Position numbers and translations under genes: made by a program
From: CAISIP01 sp031396205
GTDB lineage: Bacteria; Pseudomonadota; Gammaproteobacteria; Burkholderiales; Burkholderiaceae_C
Direction: 5' to 3'
Assembly: GCA_031396205.1 (NCBI GenBank)
Contig: JANNKH010000096.1
Coordinates: 61,047 to 125,046 of the forward strand
Length of the DNA stretch: 64,000 nt
In this document: positions 8,237 to 17,808 of the stretch, piece after piece
How the letters are laid out: the number at the start of each line of letters is the position of its first letter
Position numbering within the stretch: the stretch's first letter is position 1
The notes under the pieces: generated by a model
Told to the model about the DNA's origin: nothing
The model's database searches: none
The model's input: only the letters and a program-made list of their open reading frames with translations

Positions 8237-9448
8237 ATGGAAAGCTACTACCTCGACTGGGCCAACCTGCTGTTGCGATGGGTCCATGTGATCACCGCCA
8301 TCGCCTGGATCGGCTCGTCGTTCTATTTTGTGTTTCTTGACAGCAGCCTGGTACCGCCGACGGACCAGCAGCTCAAGCAAGCTGGTGTTGGCGGGGAGTT
8401 GTGGGCGGTCCACGGCGGCGGTTTCTACAACCCGCAGAAATATGCGGTGGCCCCCAAGGTGGTTCCCGACCACTTGCACTGGTTTTACTGGGAGGCCTAC
8501 AGCACCTGGCTGTCGGGCTTCGCATTGTTCACGGTGTCCTACCTGTGGAACGCGCGCACCTACTTGATCGACCCCGCGTTGGTGCACTGGTCCAGCGGTG
8601 CCGCAATCAGTGTCGCGGTGTCGTTCCTGGTAGTGTTCTGGATGGTCTACAACCTGATCTGCCAGGCATTCGGCCAGCGCAAGAACGGCGATGCCATCGT
8701 CGGAGCACTGGTGTTGCTGGTCGTATGCGGCGCATCCTGGCTGGCATGCCATTGGTTTGCCGGTCGTGCCGCATTTCTGCTGGTGGGTGCGATGATCGCC
8801 ACCGCCATGAGCGCCAACGTGTTCTTCTGGATCATCCCGGGTCAGCGCATCACGGTGAAAGATCTGCGCGAAGGCCGGCCGGTCGATCCGATCCACGGCC
8901 AGCGCGCCAAACAGCGCAGCGTGCACAACACCTATTTCACGCTGCCGGTGCTGTTCGCGATGCTGAGCAACCATTACAGCTTCACCTACAGCCATCCTCA
9001 GAATTGGGTGGTGCTGATCCTGATGATGTTCGCCGGGGCCGCGATCCGCCAGTTTTTCGTGATGCGCCATGGCTACAAGCTTGGCCGCAATGGCCACCCG
9101 TGGCCCTATGCGCTGGTCGGGGTGCTGGTGATCGGGGCCACCATCGCCTGGTTGCGGCCAAGTGTGGTGGAACCGGTTGCGGGCGCGGGCGCTGCGCCCG
9201 TCGCGTCGCCGTCGGTGGGCGCGGTGCTCCAGGTGGTGCAGCAGCGCTGCGCCATGTGTCACGGAGCGCAGCTACAGATGAAGAATGTGCGGCTCGACTC
9301 GCCGGCATTGCTCCGTCAGCATGCCCAGGCGGTATACCAGCAGGCCGTGGTGACCCGGGTGATGCCGATGAACAACTCCACTGGCATCACCGATGCCGAG
9401 CGCATGCTGATCGGGCGGTGGTTCACGGCCGGCGCAAAAACCGAGTAG
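8237..9448 (+). CDS. puuD: Membrane urate oxidase (urate hydroxylase) PuuD with cytochrome c tail
   Basis: Oxidises urate to 5-hydroxyisourate and passes electrons to the respiratory chain rather than making peroxide. The 403-residue protein starts with a membrane helix bearing WVHVITAIAWIGSSFYF, and has about eight membrane segments through residue 310. After an Ala/Pro linker comes a short cytochrome c domain with haem motif CAMCH (about residue 337). It supplies substrate to UraH and shares a putative operator with uraH. This is a different family from soluble uricase. Confidence 0.95.
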   Translation: MESYYLDWANLLLRWVHVITAIAWIGSSFYFVFLDSSLVPPTDQQLKQAGVGGELWAVHGGGFYNPQKYAVAPKVVPDHLHWFYWEAYSTWLSGFALFTVSYLWNARTYLIDPALVHWSSGAAISVAVSFLVVFWMVYNLICQAFGQRKNGDAIVGALVLLVVCGASWLACHWFAGRAAFLLVGAMIATAMSANVFFWIIPGQRITVKDLREGRPVDPIHGQRAKQRSVHNTYFTLPVLFAMLSNHYSFTYSHPQNWVVLILMMFAGAAIRQFFVMRHGYKLGRNGHPWPYALVGVLVIGATIAWLRPSVVEPVAGAGAAPVASPSVGAVLQVVQQRCAMCHGAQLQMKNVRLDSPALLRQHAQAVYQQAVVTRVMPMNNSTGITDAERMLIGRWFTAGAKTE

Positions 9449-9491
9449 CTGCCGCGTCAGGTTGCCGGCAGTCGACAGAGGCCCAATCTGC

Positions 9492-10424
9492 CTATTGCGG
9501 TAGGGCGCCGAACTGGGTTTCAGGCGCCAGTTCGGCCAGGCACAGTTGTTGCCCCTGTTTGAGCATGCGCGCCAACGGGTGACTGGACCCTGCCAGGCCA
9601 TTGCGCCGAGCGTCTTGCACCAGTGCAGTGAATCCGGGTGTGATCTCCCAGCGCTGCGCGGCCAGACCGAACAAGCGGTGCACCTGTTCGGCCAGTGCCG
9701 ACCCGAACGCCTCAGACGGCGGTACCGCAAGTTTGAGGTTGGCACGATCGATGATGCTGAATGCGACGATCCAGCCGGTATCGCGCAGCATGCCAGCCAG
9801 GTAGCCGTCGAAAACCGGCTGACCGGCCGGCTCGGCCAATATCGCGGTGTGGCGCGCCAGCGCCTCTGAATGCTCCCACATGCGCGGACCGGTGAGGCTG
9901 CTCAACGGCCCCGGCGCCGCCTGGTAGATCGGCTTGAGCAGCACCCGTGCGATTACCGTCTGCAGGCCTTGCAGACCGATCAGCGCAATGGCCTGTTCCA
10001 GATTGGTCACATCACCCTGAACCCGATAATAGGAACTGCTGGCCAGGCGCATGACTTCGGCCGCCAGCACCGCGTCCTTGCGCACGCGTTCGGCGATGAC
10101 CGGAGTCGGCAGCGAGGTCTGGCGAACCAGCGCGATCAGTTGGGGAATAAGGGCAGCCGCTCGGGGCAGCAGGTTGTCGGGGATCTCGGGAAGTGCCAGG
10201 GTCTTGGATAGGGCGTCCAGCGCGCTGCGCTCGACGGGCGATATCGACGTGTCGGCAAGGTCGGCGCAGCCCAGAAGCCATGGCAACGCCAGGCGATCCT
10301 TGCCCTGCGCTGCAACCGGCGCAACAGGCTCGGCGCGCACCGGCATCGCCAGGGGCGTGATCGGATCGCGCCGCAGGGCCGGCTCCTTTTTTCGATCGGG
10401 CCACAACCAGGAAAACAAACTCAT
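9492..10424 (-). CDS. HDOD-domain protein
   Basis: The start at 10424 gives 310 residues beginning MSLFSWLWPDRKKEP. After a basic linker, an HDOD domain covers about residues 70-270 (LPTPVIAERVRKDAVLAAEVMRLA, NLEQAIALIGLQGLQTVIAR). HDOD proteins are HD-GYP relatives that lack catalytic residues and act in signalling or regulation. No output domain such as GGDEF or EAL is attached. It sits between purine genes without evident connection to them. Confidence 0.85.
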   Translation of the reverse strand: MSLFSWLWPDRKKEPALRRDPITPLAMPVRAEPVAPVAAQGKDRLALPWLLGCADLADTSISPVERSALDALSKTLALPEIPDNLLPRAAALIPQLIALVRQTSLPTPVIAERVRKDAVLAAEVMRLASSSYYRVQGDVTNLEQAIALIGLQGLQTVIARVLLKPIYQAAPGPLSSLTGPRMWEHSEALARHTAILAEPAGQPVFDGYLAGMLRDTGWIVAFSIIDRANLKLAVPPSEAFGSALAEQVHRLFGLAAQRWEITPGFTALVQDARRNGLAGSSHPLARMLKQGQQLCLAELAPETQFGALPQ

Positions 10425-10544
10425 GGCAACACCGCTGCGCCGCTGCGGATCGCGGGCAACGCCGTCGGACCTGAAATCGACATGGGGGGTGCTTTCTTGA
10501 ATGCGGGTCGTCATGCGGCCAGCCCGCGCGACCGCTTCGCATTG

Positions 10545-11966
10545 TCACATCACCAGGTCCATTGCCAGTCGGTTGTGGCGCTCCAGCAACGGTCCGAGTT
10601 CGACCGTGACCAAACGCCCATCGCGCACGATGGATCGTCCATTGACCACGGTATGGGCTGCCTGCGGGCTGGCACACAGCACCAGCGCACCGAGCGGATC
10701 ATGCACTGCGCCGCCGGCAAAACCCAGGGTACGCAGGTCGAACAGCGCCAGGTCGGCGCACATGCCCGGCGCCAGGTGGCCGATATCGTTGCGCCCCAGA
10801 ACCTGCGCGCCGCCGCGCGTCGCCAGCGCCAGGGCGTCGCGCGCCGACATCTGCGCCGGTCCCATGTCGCAGCCATACATCAGGCGGCCATCGGGGCCGG
10901 TTGCCGGAGCGGCCAGCGCGCGAGCGACCCGGGCCAGCAGCAAGGCCTGGCGCGCTTCGGCCACCATCTGGGCGCCGTCGTTGCTGGCGCATCCGTCCAC
11001 GCCCAAGCCGACTGGAACGCCCGCGTCCAGCATGCGCCGGATCGGTGCGATACCGCTGGCCAGGCGCATATTGCTGCACGGGCAATGGGCAACGCCGGTG
11101 CGGCTGGCGGCGAACAGGCTGATGCCTTCGTCGTCCAGCTTGACGCAGTGCGCGTGCCAGACGTCGTCGCCCAGCCAGCCCAGGTCTTGTGCATACTGGG
11201 CCGGGGTACGGTTGAATTTCTCGCGGCTGTAGACGATGTCGTGGTCGTTCTCCGCCAGATGGGTGTGCAGCCGCACGCCGCGGCTGCGCGCCAACTCTGC
11301 CGTCGTGCGCATCAGATCCTGGCTGACCGAAAACGGCGAGCAGGGCGCCAGCGCGATCTGCAGCATCGCGCCGTGCGAGGCGTCGTGGTAGCGCTCGATC
11401 AGCCGCTGCGAGTCGGCAAGGATCGCGCCTTCCGATTCGACCGCCGCGTCCGGCGGCAGGCCACCCTGAGACTGCCCGACACTCATGCTGCCACGGCAGG
11501 CCACGAATCGCATGCCGATGTCCGCCGCAGCCTCGATGCTGTCATCCAGTCGCACGCCGTTCGGATAGATGTACAGATGGTCGCTGCTGGTGGTGCAGCC
11601 ACTGTGCAGAAGTTCAGCCATCGACACCTGCGTCGACACATGCACCATCTCGGGCCTGAGGCCGGCCCAGATCGGGTACAGACCGCGCAACCAGGAAAAA
11701 AGCTCGGCATTCTGCACCTTGGGCAGCGCACGCGTCAGCGACTGGAACATGTGGTGGTGGGTGTTGATCAGTCCCGGTGTCACCAGATGCCCGCGCGCAT
11801 CGATCACCTCGTCGGCCGTTTGCGGCAGCGTGTCGGCGGGCCCGATTGCCTCGATGCAGTGGCCACGAACCAGCACCGAGGCATTGCGCAGTTCGCGTGC
11901 CTGTGCCGGGTCGGCTGCATCGAAGGTGGCAACACACTGTGCGTTGCGGATCAACAGGGTTTTCAT
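10545..11966 (-). CDS. 8-oxoguanine deaminase (amidohydrolase)
   Basis: Converts 8-oxoguanine to urate plus ammonia, entering the pathway below xanthine dehydrogenase. The 473-residue protein has the amidohydrolase metal ligands: HHH in INTHHHMFQ, His in HTHLAEN, His in HAHCVKLDD and the Asp in GVDGCASNDG. The last motif is the hallmark that separates this group (Pseudomonas aeruginosa PA0142 type) from chlorohydrolases and guanine deaminase. It is divergent from the glycerate kinase gene, with only 59 bp between starts. Annotation pipelines may call it hydroxydechloroatrazine ethylaminohydrolase. Confidence 0.88.
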   Translation of the reverse strand: MKTLLIRNAQCVATFDAADPAQARELRNASVLVRGHCIEAIGPADTLPQTADEVIDARGHLVTPGLINTHHHMFQSLTRALPKVQNAELFSWLRGLYPIWAGLRPEMVHVSTQVSMAELLHSGCTTSSDHLYIYPNGVRLDDSIEAAADIGMRFVACRGSMSVGQSQGGLPPDAAVESEGAILADSQRLIERYHDASHGAMLQIALAPCSPFSVSQDLMRTTAELARSRGVRLHTHLAENDHDIVYSREKFNRTPAQYAQDLGWLGDDVWHAHCVKLDDEGISLFAASRTGVAHCPCSNMRLASGIAPIRRMLDAGVPVGLGVDGCASNDGAQMVAEARQALLLARVARALAAPATGPDGRLMYGCDMGPAQMSARDALALATRGGAQVLGRNDIGHLAPGMCADLALFDLRTLGFAGGAVHDPLGALVLCASPQAAHTVVNGRSIVRDGRLVTVELGPLLERHNRLAMDLVM

Positions 11967-12025
11967 GATGAAAGCTGAGGCTGCGCGGCTGGGACAGCGA
12001 CTGCATGCATGGGCACAATCGGGCC

Positions 12026-13381
12026 ATGACCACCGAGCACCTGCGCATTGTCGAACCTATCCCGCAAAGCGAGGCCCAGGCCCGCGCATTTCTGCACAGG
12101 CTGTATTCGGTTGCGGTGCTGCGCGCATTGCCAGCGCATAGTATCGCGGCCTGGCTGCCCGCACCACCGGCGCCCGGCAGCGGTGGCCGTACGCTGGTGC
12201 TGGGGGCCGGCAAGGCGGGCGCCGCGATGGCACAGGCGGTTGAGGCGGCCTGGCCGGCGGATCAGCCGTTGTCGGGCCTGGTCGTTACCCGCTATGACCA
12301 CATACCGCCTCGTCCTGAAGGTCTGGCACAACGCATCGAGGTGGTTGAGGCCGCCCATCCGGTGCCGGACGCTGCCGGCCAGCAAGCCGCCCGACGCATG
12401 CTGGCGCTGACGCAGGGACTTTGCGTCCATGATCTGGTGCTGTGCCTTGTTTCCGGCGGTGGCTCCGCATTGTTGAGTCTGCCCGCCGACGGCCTGGACT
12501 TTGCCGGCAAGCAGGCGGTGAACCAGGCCCTGCTGGCCAGTGGCGCCAGCATTTCCGAGATGAACTGTGTGCGCAAGCATCTGTCCAAGGTCAAGGGCGG
12601 GCGGCTGGCCGCGGCCTGCGCGCCGGCGCGGGTGGTGACGCTGACCATCAGCGACGTGCCCGGCGATGACCCGAGCATCATCGCCAGCGGCCCGACCGTG
12701 CCCGATGCCACCACGTGCGCGGATGCGCTGGCGATCCTGCAGCGTTACGCCATCGCAGTGCCCGAGCCGATTGTGCAGGCGTTGGAACGCGGTGACCTGG
12801 AGACCCCCAAGCCGGGCGATCCTCGGTTTGCGGACCATGCGGTGCATCTGATCGCCACGCCGCAACAAAGTCTGGAGGCCGCTGCCGATGCTGCACGCGT
12901 CGCCGGTCTGGCCGCCTACATCCTGAGCGACGCCATCGAGGGCGAGTCGCGCGAGGTCGGCAAGGTGCATGCCGCACTGGCGCGCGCCGTCGCCCAGCGC
13001 GGCCAACCCTTCGAGCGGCCCTGTGTGTTGCTGAGCGGCGGCGAGACGACGGTGACGCTGCGCCCGCGCGCACCCGGCGCCGCAGGCGGGCGCGGCGGCC
13101 GCGCCGGTGAGTTCTGCATGGGGCTGGCCGACGCCTTGCAAGGCCAGGCGGGCGTCTATGCGCTGGCCGCCGACACCGACGGCATCGACGGGGTTGAGGA
13201 CAACGCAGGCGCCTTCGTGGCGCCGGACACGCTGGCGCGGGCGGCTCAGGCGGGCATGAAGATCGCCGACTACCTCAGCCGCAACGATGCCTACGGCTTC
13301 TTCGAGCCGCTGGGCAATCTGGTCATTACCGGGCCGACCTTCACCAATGTGAACGACTTCCGCGCAATTCTGGTGTTGTGA
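12026..13381 (+). CDS. Glycerate 2-kinase, MOFRL family
   Basis: Phosphorylates D-glycerate to 2-phosphoglycerate. The 451-residue product shows LGAGKAGAAMAQAVE near the N-terminus, LVSGGGSALLSLP, SDVPGDDPSIIASGPTVPD, and the C-terminal MOFRL domain (LLSGGETTV ... ADTDGIDG). Older databases name such proteins hydroxypyruvate reductase TtuD. Glyoxylate from purine breakdown is usually recovered through tartronate semialdehyde and glycerate, so the placement fits. The glyoxylate carboligase and tartronate semialdehyde reductase genes are not in the window. Confidence 0.9.
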   Translation: MTTEHLRIVEPIPQSEAQARAFLHRLYSVAVLRALPAHSIAAWLPAPPAPGSGGRTLVLGAGKAGAAMAQAVEAAWPADQPLSGLVVTRYDHIPPRPEGLAQRIEVVEAAHPVPDAAGQQAARRMLALTQGLCVHDLVLCLVSGGGSALLSLPADGLDFAGKQAVNQALLASGASISEMNCVRKHLSKVKGGRLAAACAPARVVTLTISDVPGDDPSIIASGPTVPDATTCADALAILQRYAIAVPEPIVQALERGDLETPKPGDPRFADHAVHLIATPQQSLEAAADAARVAGLAAYILSDAIEGESREVGKVHAALARAVAQRGQPFERPCVLLSGGETTVTLRPRAPGAAGGRGGRAGEFCMGLADALQGQAGVYALAADTDGIDGVEDNAGAFVAPDTLARAAQAGMKIADYLSRNDAYGFFEPLGNLVITGPTFTNVNDFRAILVL

Positions 13382-13391
13382 TTCGAGGGAC

Positions 13392-13808
13392 TCAGGGCAG
13401 CGGCGGGCCCTTGAGTTCGATCGTATTGCCATCGGGGTCCTGAAAATAGATCGACGGTCCGTTGCCCTCGGCACCGAAGTTGGTGATGGCCGGCCCCGGG
13501 GGCGCCGCTCCGCTGCGGGTCAAATGCTGCGCCAGCGCCGTTTCATCAAACGGCTCCACGCGCAGGCAGACGTGATCGACGTTGCGTCCCTCGCTGCCGG
13601 GCGCCACGCCTCCCTTGCGTCCGAGCGGTCCTTCGACCGCCACCAGGTCGATCATCGACGCTCCGGCGCGCAGATGGACCAGTCCGAGGTCGTCGCGCCG
13701 CTTGACGACGGTGCTGCCGAGCACCTGCGTGAAAAAGCCGATCGACCGCTCGATGTCGACCACGCGCAGCACGACATGGTCCAGACGCAGGACCTGGAAT
13801 GGAATCAT
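13392..13808 (-). CDS. VOC-family protein (glyoxalase/dioxygenase fold)
   Basis: The start at 13808 gives 138 residues and has an AGGAGG eight bases upstream. One VOC domain: LDHVVLRVVDIERSIGFF at the start, HVCLRVEP in the middle and the metal-ligand Glu in FQDPDGNTIEL near the end. The pattern fits a small single-domain metalloenzyme of the glyoxalase I, fosfomycin-resistance or dioxygenase superfamily. The substrate is unknown. It converges on the glycerate kinase gene, with 10 bp between stop codons. Confidence 0.85.
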   Translation of the reverse strand: MIPFQVLRLDHVVLRVVDIERSIGFFTQVLGSTVVKRRDDLGLVHLRAGASMIDLVAVEGPLGRKGGVAPGSEGRNVDHVCLRVEPFDETALAQHLTRSGAAPPGPAITNFGAEGNGPSIYFQDPDGNTIELKGPPLP

Positions 13809-13881
13809 TGCAGGGGCCTCCTGGTCTGGGTCAGCGGCTTTACGGCCATGATGTTGCGCATCGCCATCGCTCGCGCCCGGT

Positions 13882-14598
13882 TCAGGTGTCGATCGACTCG
13901 CCGAAGGACAGTTCATGGTCGTCCGGATCGAGCAGCCTGCAATCGCGCATGCCGTAGGCACGGTCCGCCAGTGCAATCGCAACACGGGCGCCGGCTTGCG
14001 TGGCCTGGCAGTAGTAGTGGTCTACGTCCGCGACCCGGACGTAGATTTTGACCACCTGCCTGGGGGCAGACGGATCGCGCAGGGCCAGGTTGATCTCGAC
14101 CTGGTCGCGGCAAACGCAGGCCAGTTGTGGCGGGTCACCCCATGTCCATGCCAGGCGAAAGCCGAGCATGCTCTCGAAATACCGGATCGATGGCGCAAGT
14201 TGGCTGACCGGCAGGGTTGCGCAGGCCGACTTGAGAATCGGCATGCCGTTCCCAACCGGTTGAGGCCCCCCTGGTTCCGCCGGAACATATCCTGTTCCGG
14301 GGAAGGCCTGCTCTATTTCTGCCGCCTGCTGTTGCGCCGTGAATTGCTCCCACGCGATGCCGTTGACGTCCTGTGACAGCGCGAATGTGCGTGCATCCGG
14401 GTCTTCGAATCCCAGATGGCGCAATTGCCCTGGACGGCATTGGTGGTCCTTGCGGACCGACAGGTTGAGCGAGGCGTTGCGCCACAAGGCGTATTCGCCG
14501 GGAACCAGCGCGCAGGGCCGCATACCCAGTCGGGCACTGTAGTCTTCGATCGTGGCCTGCATGTCGTGGGTGGCCAGGGCGATATGGATGCGTGGCAT
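13882..14598 (-). CDS. Two-domain VOC-family protein
   Basis: The ATG at 14598 gives 238 residues. Two VOC-like halves are seen: residues 1-95 (HIALATHDMQATIEDYSARLGM) and about 118-238 (CATLPVSQLAPSIRYFESMLGF to LLDPDDHELSFGE). Only the second half ends with a clear metal-ligand Glu context; the first half ends in FALSQDVNGIAWEQF, which also offers a Glu. Two-domain VOC proteins can form one active site from both halves. Its substrate is unknown; it precedes a single-domain VOC gene on the same strand. Confidence 0.75.
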   Translation of the reverse strand: MPRIHIALATHDMQATIEDYSARLGMRPCALVPGEYALWRNASLNLSVRKDHQCRPGQLRHLGFEDPDARTFALSQDVNGIAWEQFTAQQQAAEIEQAFPGTGYVPAEPGGPQPVGNGMPILKSACATLPVSQLAPSIRYFESMLGFRLAWTWGDPPQLACVCRDQVEINLALRDPSAPRQVVKIYVRVADVDHYYCQATQAGARVAIALADRAYGMRDCRLLDPDDHELSFGESIDT

Positions 14599-14758
14599 GG
14601 ATGGCGCCGGGTCCGGAGAAGACAGGATTCTAGGGCCCCCGGCGCAGCCCTGGACCTCCATCGGGCGGCAGCCGACGCCATGCCGCCAATCGTACTTTGC
14701 GCGCCAAGTTTGATGTTGCTCAAGGTGACCCGGCGCGATCCGCGGCACATTCGGCCCC

Positions 14759-15382
14759 ATGTTGCCAAATGAGTTGCTCAATCTCCCGGCCGAACGGTCA
14801 TCGGTCGAACCGGGTACGGTGTTGCTGCGGCGCGCCGAGATCGCCGATGGCGTGGTGTATGTCGAAGACGGCCGCGTCGAACTCGGCCTGATGGAAGGCG
14901 GTGGCCTCACGCATCTGCTGGGGGCCGTCGAGGGTCCGTCCTGGCTGGAGGCCAGCGCCGCAATCCTGGGGCGGCCCAGCCTGGTCGACGTGGTGGCCGA
15001 GACACGGGTAATGCTGCGGCGACTGCCCCTATCGGCATTTCGCAAATGGCTGCTTGCGGTGCCGGAGTCGGCGCAGAACCTGTTGCGCGATGTCGCCGTC
15101 GCGCATTGGCAGCAAAGCGAACTGGCGGTCAGCCGGTTGGCCAAGGATGCGGAGGCGCGCTGTGCCGAATGGTTGTTGCGCCATGCCCAGACCAGCGCAC
15201 AGGGCTCGGTGGCGGTGATGTTGCAACAGCGCAAGCGGCTGATCGCGGCGCAACTGGGCATTGCACCCGAAACCCTGTCGCGGGTGTTGCGGCACTTGCG
15301 CGAGCGCAGCCTGATCAGCGGTTCGGGCCGCGTCGTGAATCTGGTTGATCCGGGCGGATTGCGGTCTCTGGCCGGAGTCTAG
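14759..15382 (+). CDS. Crp/Fnr-family transcriptional regulator
   Basis: A 207-residue regulator with an N-terminal cyclic-nucleotide-binding-type beta-roll (about residues 15-110) and a C-terminal winged helix with RKRLIAAQLGIAPETLSRVLRHL (about 160-185). There is no N-terminal cysteine cluster, so it is not an Fnr-type oxygen sensor, and the cAMP-contact pattern of Crp is not evident. The last bases CTAG form its stop and the stop of xdhB on the other strand, so the two genes are convergent and overlap by 4 bp. A link to purine control is possible but not shown. Confidence 0.9.
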   Translation: MLPNELLNLPAERSSVEPGTVLLRRAEIADGVVYVEDGRVELGLMEGGGLTHLLGAVEGPSWLEASAAILGRPSLVDVVAETRVMLRRLPLSAFRKWLLAVPESAQNLLRDVAVAHWQQSELAVSRLAKDAEARCAEWLLRHAQTSAQGSVAVMLQQRKRLIAAQLGIAPETLSRVLRHLRERSLISGSGRVVNLVDPGGLRSLAGV

Positions 15383-17808
15383 GCAGCACGCACCGGCGCC
15401 GGTGGCGGGCCGGCCGTAACGGCGGGTGGGCGCGACTGGCCCAGGTACTGCAAGGAGCGCAGCACGTTCTCTGCAGTGGCCGGAGCCGTCATGTGCACGG
15501 CATTGCGATCGTCCGGTTGCACCGCCGCCACTGCAGCACGCAGTGCTTCGTAGACACTGATCGCCAGCATGAGCGGCGGTTCGCCCACCGCCTTGCTTCC
15601 GAACACGTTGTCTTCCCGATTTGGCTCGGGCCACAGATCGACGTTGAAGTGCTCCGGTATGTCGCCGGTGGTCGGAATCTTGTAGGTGCTCGGCGCGTGG
15701 GTCGACAAGTAGCCCTTGTCGTTCCAAACCAGCTGTTCCGTCGTGAGCCAGCCCATGCCCTGTACGAAGCCGCCTTCGATCTGCCCGATATCGATGGCCG
15801 GGTTGATGGAGCGGCCCACGTCGTGCAGGATGTCGACCTTGAGCAGACGGCTCTCGCCGGTCAGGGTGTCGATGGCCACTTCGCTGCACGCGGCGCCATA
15901 CGCGAAATAGTAAAACGGCCGCCCGGTCAGCGTCGTCTTGTCGTAGTGGATCTTGGGGGTGCGATAAAAACCGTCGCTCCACAGCTGGATGCGGTTGGCG
16001 TAGGCGAGCCGCACCACCTCTTCGAAACTGCGGGTATGCCTGGGTGAGATCACCTGGCCGGCGACGAACTGGATCGCGCCGGCACCGCATCCGTCCAGAC
16101 CGCAGACAAACTGGGCCAGGTTGTCGCGCACATGGCGCGCGGCAAACTGCGCCGCCCGGCCATTGAGGTCGGTGCCGGCCGACGCGGCTGTGGCCGAGGC
16201 GTTGGGAATCTTGCTGGTGTCGCTGGCCGTGGCCAGTACTTTTTCAAACGCAACGCCGAGTTCATCGGCCACCACTTGCGCTACCTTGGTGTTCAGGCCC
16301 TGCCCCATCTCGGTGCCGCCATGGTTGACCTGCACGCTGCCGTCGGTGTAGACGTGCACCAGTGCGCCGGCCTGGTTGAACAGCGTGGCGGTGAACGAGA
16401 TGCCAAACTTCACTGGCGTCAGCGCAATGCCGCGTTTGATTACCGGGCTGGAGCGGTTCCACAGTGCAATCTCGGCGCGGCGGCTCTGGTAGAGGGCCGA
16501 TTGCGCCAATTGCCCGATGAGCGGTTGCAGGATGTTGTCCTCCACCGGCATCTGGTAATGGGTGACGTTGCGCTCGTCGATGCCGTACAGGTTGCGACGG
16601 CGCACCTCCAGCGGGTCGCGCCCGAGCGCACGCGCGATGTCGCCCATGATGGTCTCGATCAGGATCACCCCCTGCGGTCCGCCGAAGCCGCGAAAAGCGG
16701 TATGGCTCTGGGTGTTGGTCTTGCAGCGGTAGGAGGCGATGTCCACGTCGGCCAGGTAATACGCGTTGTCGCAGTGGAACACCGCTCGGTCCGCGACCGG
16801 GCCACTGAGGTCGGCCGAAAACCCGCAATTGGCGGCCAGCGTCAGTTGGAGGCCACACAGCAGGCCGTCATCGTCGTAACCGACGGTGTACTGGTAGGAA
16901 AACGGATGGCGTTTGCCGGTGACCATGAAATCGTCGTCGCGGTCCAGCCGCAGCTTGACCGGGCAGCGGTTCTTGGCCGCTGCAATGGCGCTCCATACCG
17001 CCAGATGGCCGGCCTGGGTTTCCTTGCCGCCAAAACCGCCGCCCATGCGCCGGCACTCGACCCGCACCGCATGGTTGTCGATGCCCAGCGCATGCGCGAC
17101 CCAATGCTGCACCTCGCCCGGATGCTGGGTGCTGGAATACACCAGCCACTGGTTCTGTTCCTGCGGTACGGCGTAGGCGACCTGGCCTTCCAGGTAAAAG
17201 TGTTCCTGGCCGCCGACCTCCAGTGTTCCCGTGCGTTGGTGCGGCGCCCGTTCCAGTGCCGCCTGGGCGTCGCCCCGGCGCACATAGACCGGCGGCAATA
17301 CATAACTTTCTGCCTGCATCGCGGCCTGGGTCGTCAGGATTGCCGGCAGCGGATCGATCAGCAGCCGGACCTTGCGCGCCGCGCGGCGCGCCTGCATCAC
17401 GCTGGTCGCCAGCACCAGGCCGACCACCTGGCCGATGTGCTGGACCGTGTCGGTTGCAAAAATCGGCTCGTCGCCGGCAAATGAGGCCAGCATGGCATGG
17501 CCGGGAATATCACGCGCCAGCACCACGTCGCGCACGCCGGGCATTCCCATCGCCGCGGTGGCATCGACATGGCGCAGCCTGCCATGGGCGATGTCGGACA
17601 AGATGGGCGCGGCGAACAGCGTGCCACGCAGTTCGGGGATATCGTCGACATAGGTGGCGTCGCCCATGACCTGGGCCCGTGCGCTTTCATGCGGCCTGGA
17701 TACGCCGGCGGCTCTCACCGGTTCGTCGCCGGACTGCGACAGCCGTCTTGGCGCAACGGCCACGCGACCGGCCCTTGTCGACAGGTTGACTTTTTCGCTT
17801 GCGTTCAT
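15379..17808 (-). CDS. xdhB: Xanthine dehydrogenase molybdopterin-binding subunit
   Basis: Carries the molybdenum cofactor and oxidises hypoxanthine and xanthine to urate. The ATG at 17808 overlaps the xdhA stop by ATGA and gives 809 residues, close to the family length. Recognised motifs include DIPELRGTLFAAP near the N-terminus, RMGGGFGGKETQ, TAFRGFGGPQG and the catalytic-Glu segment VGEPPLMLA near the C-terminus. It works as a heterotetramer with XdhA and needs XdhC (7239-8045). Confidence 0.97.
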   Translation of the reverse strand: MNASEKVNLSTRAGRVAVAPRRLSQSGDEPVRAAGVSRPHESARAQVMGDATYVDDIPELRGTLFAAPILSDIAHGRLRHVDATAAMGMPGVRDVVLARDIPGHAMLASFAGDEPIFATDTVQHIGQVVGLVLATSVMQARRAARKVRLLIDPLPAILTTQAAMQAESYVLPPVYVRRGDAQAALERAPHQRTGTLEVGGQEHFYLEGQVAYAVPQEQNQWLVYSSTQHPGEVQHWVAHALGIDNHAVRVECRRMGGGFGGKETQAGHLAVWSAIAAAKNRCPVKLRLDRDDDFMVTGKRHPFSYQYTVGYDDDGLLCGLQLTLAANCGFSADLSGPVADRAVFHCDNAYYLADVDIASYRCKTNTQSHTAFRGFGGPQGVILIETIMGDIARALGRDPLEVRRRNLYGIDERNVTHYQMPVEDNILQPLIGQLAQSALYQSRRAEIALWNRSSPVIKRGIALTPVKFGISFTATLFNQAGALVHVYTDGSVQVNHGGTEMGQGLNTKVAQVVADELGVAFEKVLATASDTSKIPNASATAASAGTDLNGRAAQFAARHVRDNLAQFVCGLDGCGAGAIQFVAGQVISPRHTRSFEEVVRLAYANRIQLWSDGFYRTPKIHYDKTTLTGRPFYYFAYGAACSEVAIDTLTGESRLLKVDILHDVGRSINPAIDIGQIEGGFVQGMGWLTTEQLVWNDKGYLSTHAPSTYKIPTTGDIPEHFNVDLWPEPNREDNVFGSKAVGEPPLMLAISVYEALRAAVAAVQPDDRNAVHMTAPATAENVLRSLQYLGQSRPPAVTAGPPPAPVRAA

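Noticed and set aside
16132..17484. 450-codon plus-strand open frame inside xdhB
   Set aside because: Antisense artefact of high third-position GC; composition rich in His, Arg, Gln and no domain.
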